The translations under genes and the position numbers were made by a program. Of a DNA stretch of 32,992 bases, positions 32,645 to 32,992 are shown piece after piece. How positions within the stretch are numbered: the first letter of the stretch is position 1; each line of letters begins with the position of its first letter. Source of the DNA: Nemertoderma westbladi (taxonomy: Eukaryota; Xenacoelomorpha; Nemertodermatida; Nemertodermatidae); the NCBI GenBank assembly GCA_032718475.1, contig JAUCBJ010004544.1, forward strand, positions 1-32,992, read 5' to 3'. The notes beneath the pieces are model-generated. The model was not told where the DNA came from. It saw only the letters and a list, made by a program, of their open reading frames with translations, and did not search any database.

Positions 32645-32992
32645 AGATTACCAGAACAGAGTAGAGAGACAGAAAGAGGGATGTACTGTACAGGGTAGGG
32701 TGTACAGGATGTAAGAAACATCAGAACAGCAGAACTCTGCAATGTTTGTTGTTCCCTGGAAATCGAAAACCGCAAAGTAAAAAGTTTAGCCTGCTGTACG
32801 GTAGGCATATTCAAATTGGGGTGTCGTTTCAGCTTATGGAATTATATGTGGGGTTCTTATTGGGTGTTACTTCAATAAGCTCAACTCATTGGCTAACACT
32901 CTCCCATAGCCAAAGGTGTGTCGGTTCAGCCTTATTGCCAAAAGGGATGTCGCTTGGGGAAACTGTCTGAGTGGGTATCGGTACTGACTGCT
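32645..32992. other. No gene or repeat family recognised
   Basis: The stretch has a repeated TGTACAGGATGTA at 32701-32713, also found at 32068-32080 in the foldback-like core, and otherwise no strong structure. A 74-codon frame at 32746-32970 on the plus strand has no recognisable domain and no supporting signals. It could continue beyond the right edge as part of something not visible here. Confidence 0.5.

Noticed and set aside
32581-32814. 77-residue minus-strand frame
   Set aside because: Its C-terminal part lies in the 68-bp minisatellite and the rest resembles no known domain.
32746-32970. 74-residue plus-strand frame
   Set aside because: No domain, no supporting promoter or polyadenylation signal, and of a length expected by chance.

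Overview
The window looks like nuclear DNA from an animal (metazoan). The only clear protein gene is an intact Lifeguard/TMBIM-family membrane protein of the animal LFG1-3 type. It sits in AT-rich non-coding DNA with short inverted-repeat elements and many minisatellites. No bacterial operons, phage genes, CRISPR arrays, rRNA or tRNA genes were recognised. The species cannot be named from sequence alone; an invertebrate is a guess.

Layout. (1) Bases 1-29443, about 89% of the window, are one uninterrupted tandem array. Each unit is a nearly invariant 39-bp core plus a variable (TAA)n-type spacer, giving units mostly of 50, 53 or 56 bp and roughly 550 copies (length divided by mean unit). The array runs off the left edge, so its true size is unknown. 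Core variants are very rare; nearly all variation lies in spacer length (steps of 3 bp) and in the two bases after the core. Variants cluster by region, and two local higher-order patterns are visible: a 111-bp dimer (56+55) around 23.1-24.4 kb and a 162-bp trimer (56+50+56) around 26.4-27.6 kb. (2) 29444-29880 is AT-rich flank with a pair of overlapping palindromes and a short coding-like fragment followed by AATAAA. (3) 29881-30189 is a small non-autonomous inverted-repeat element (MITE-like) with perfect 26-bp ends, including TA at each end. (4) 30258-31079, minus strand, is the intronless 273-aa Lifeguard-like gene, ending 68 bp from the MITE. The MITE carries the nearest AATAAA I found downstream of its stop codon. 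(5) 31080-31315 is the upstream region of that gene. (6) 31316-32644 is a mosaic of minisatellites: T-rich 21-bp repeats, degenerate 57-63-bp repeats, and a foldback-like structure in which 68-bp repeats lie in opposite orientation on either side of a central segment holding an 82-bp direct duplication. (7) 32645-32992 holds nothing recognised.

There is no multi-gene system here. The noteworthy object is the giant compound satellite and its organisation: conserved core, microsatellite linker, local higher-order repeats, and repeated hairpin-capable and splice-donor-like motifs. The long minus-strand reading frames inside the array follow from unit length and are not regarded as genes.
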